NCBI GenBank assembly: GCA_020859985.1
Contig: JAJBVD010000077.1
Span: forward strand, 62,001 to 126,000
DNA length: 64,000 nt
Direction of reading: 5' to 3'
From: Clostridiales bacterium
GTDB taxonomy: Bacteria > Bacillota > Clostridia > Lachnospirales > Lachnospiraceae
Of this stretch, positions 63,075-64,000 are shown piece after piece. The first letter of the stretch is position 1. Each line of letters begins with the position of its first letter. The notes beneath the pieces were generated by a model. That model ran no database searches. It was not told where the DNA came from and saw only the letters and a program-made list of their open reading frames with translations. The translations under genes were made by a program, and so were the position numbers.

Positions 63075-64000
63075 CTACGCGCGAATCCGAATCATCCCCA
63101 GAAGCCTGTCCTCCAGCTTTGCCGCGCAATCCTGAAACTTCGCCTCAGACATCACCGGTGTAATAAATCCATACTCGCCCGGCAGATCTGCCTGCACAAT
63201 CGATATCGCACCAAATACCTGTTCGGCCTCTGCCCGTTCCCTGACATCGCCCGCCATACGGACAAAAAACTGTTTTTCCGTCTCCGATACCGGCTGCAGT
63301 TCCTGCTTTTCGAGACTCCACTCAGACATCACGCTGCTTCCTAAAGTCTGCGCCTCCTCGATCACATCCGATACGACCGCGCTCGCAGTCGCCTCTTTTC
63401 CTGCGCCCTGACCGTAGAACATTGCGTCTCCGAGCATATTGCCATGTACAAAAATCGCGTTGAACACGCCGTTTACAAAATAAAGCGGATCCGTTTTCTT
63501 TACCAGAAACGGCGCCACCATTGCAATCACCCGGCCGTCATTTTCCACATCCTTATGGCTGTAAGCCAGAAGCCGGATTGCCATACCGAGCTCTTTCGCG
63601 TAGCGCACCTCGGCGGAGGTAATTTTTGTAATACCTTCCGTATAAACATCTGTATAATCTACGCGTTTTCCATACGCCAGAGAAGAAAGGATCGCAATCT
63701 TCCGGCACGCGTCATGTCCTTCGACATCCGCCTCCGGATTGCGCTCCGCATAGCCCTTCTGCTGTGCGTCACGGAGAACGTCGTCGAACTCCAGTCCCTC
63801 ATCCGACATCTTCGACAAAATATAATTCGTCGTGCCGTTCACGATACCGGTGATCTCATCGATCACATCCGCGCCAAGGGACGTCCGCAGCGGACGGATG
63901 ATCGGGATTCCGCCTCCGCAGCTCGCCTCAAACAGATAGCTGGCCTGATGCGCTTTCGCAGTCTCCAGAAGCTCCGTGCCGTACTGCGCCACCAGAGCCT
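63075..64000 (-). CDS. hom: Homoserine dehydrogenase, C-terminal part (cut by window edge)
   Basis: About 307 codons are present; the N-terminal NAD(P) domain start lies beyond the edge. The catalytic domain shows ASCGGGIPIIRPLRTSLGAD, ITGIVNGTTNYILSKMSDEG, YAERNPEADVEGHDACRKIA (catalytic Lys/Asp region) and FYGQGAGKEATASAVVSD. The C-terminal ACT regulatory domain begins at about KQFFVRMAGDVRERAEAEQV. It makes homoserine from aspartate semialdehyde. The apgM-like gene follows 29 bp later. Confidence 0.95.
   Translation of the reverse strand, partial: ALVAQYGTELLETAKAHQASYLFEASCGGGIPIIRPLRTSLGADVIDEITGIVNGTTNYILSKMSDEGLEFDDVLRDAQQKGYAERNPEADVEGHDACRKIAILSSLAYGKRVDYTDVYTEGITKITSAEVRYAKELGMAIRLLAYSHKDVENDGRVIAMVAPFLVKKTDPLYFVNGVFNAIFVHGNMLGDAMFYGQGAGKEATASAVVSDVIEEAQTLGSSVMSEWSLEKQELQPVSETEKQFFVRMAGDVRERAEAEQVFGAISIVQADLPGEYGFITPVMSEAKFQDCAAKLEDRLLGMIRIRA

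Overview
The window looks like chromosomal DNA of a sporulation-capable Lachnospiraceae-type gut Clostridium. Supporting signs are moderate G+C, strong AGGAGG-type ribosome binding sites, T-box leaders in front of trp and phe synthetase genes, a SpoIID-like protein, a clostridial 6S RNA, and a split phosphoglycerate mutase family (gpmI plus an apgM-like gene beside hom). No species can be named from sequence alone. Most genes are on the minus strand, so operons below are read from high to low coordinate.

Layout. 1-6036: a tryptophan operon (promoter, T-box with UGG specifier, trpE-trpG-trpD-trpC-trpF-trpB, trpB cut by the window edge). 6049-8763: a DUF308-type membrane protein and a self-regulated GntR/ABC transporter operon with a very clear promoter-operator. 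8853-10076: a nucleotidyltransferase/HEPN toxin-antitoxin pair preceded by two overlapping tiny ORFs with their own promoter. 10227-12992 (plus strand): small accessory genes (acetyltransferases, ACT protein, a frameshifted TIGR04076-like gene). 13035-19287: truncated polyphosphate kinase, CarD-like regulator, MATE pump with an attenuator-like leader, PHP phosphatase, mutM. 19515-30198: a complete type I-E CRISPR-Cas system: array of 21 repeats/20 spacers, cas2 fused to a DEDDh exonuclease, cas1, cas6e, cas5e, cas7e, cse2, cse1, cas3. 30365-31604: a HipA-like kinase and its small partner. 31832-41476: hydrolase, TrmH-family methylase, queA, phosphatase, pheST with a Phe T-box, a tiny toxin-like membrane peptide, an alpha-glucosidase. 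41652-53975: YihY, SpoIID-like, smpB, secG, eno, HtrA protease, GH25 lysozyme, gpmI, thiamine pyrophosphokinase. 54118-64000: ProX-like deacylase, tRNA-Ala(GGC), 6S RNA, icd, a Sce7726-like protein, tex, two membrane proteins, and the apgM-like/hom pair (hom cut by the edge).

The most unusual material is intergenic. At least three families of dispersed palindromic sequences occur: (1) a ~180-190 nt, highly structured element present twice (end of trpG/trpD gap and pheS/pheT gap) with compensatory changes in its terminal stem and two mutually exclusive pairings, plus two minimal relatives; (2) a 27-bp palindrome GTAACTGT...ACAGTTAC in at least seven places; (3) a ~25-nt hairpin with compensatory changes in three places. 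Several core enzymes (TrpF, TrpG, QueA, PheT, ApgM) carry polar low-complexity insertions. The CRISPR array abuts the cas2-exonuclease gene with about 20 bp between them, so no separate leader is visible.
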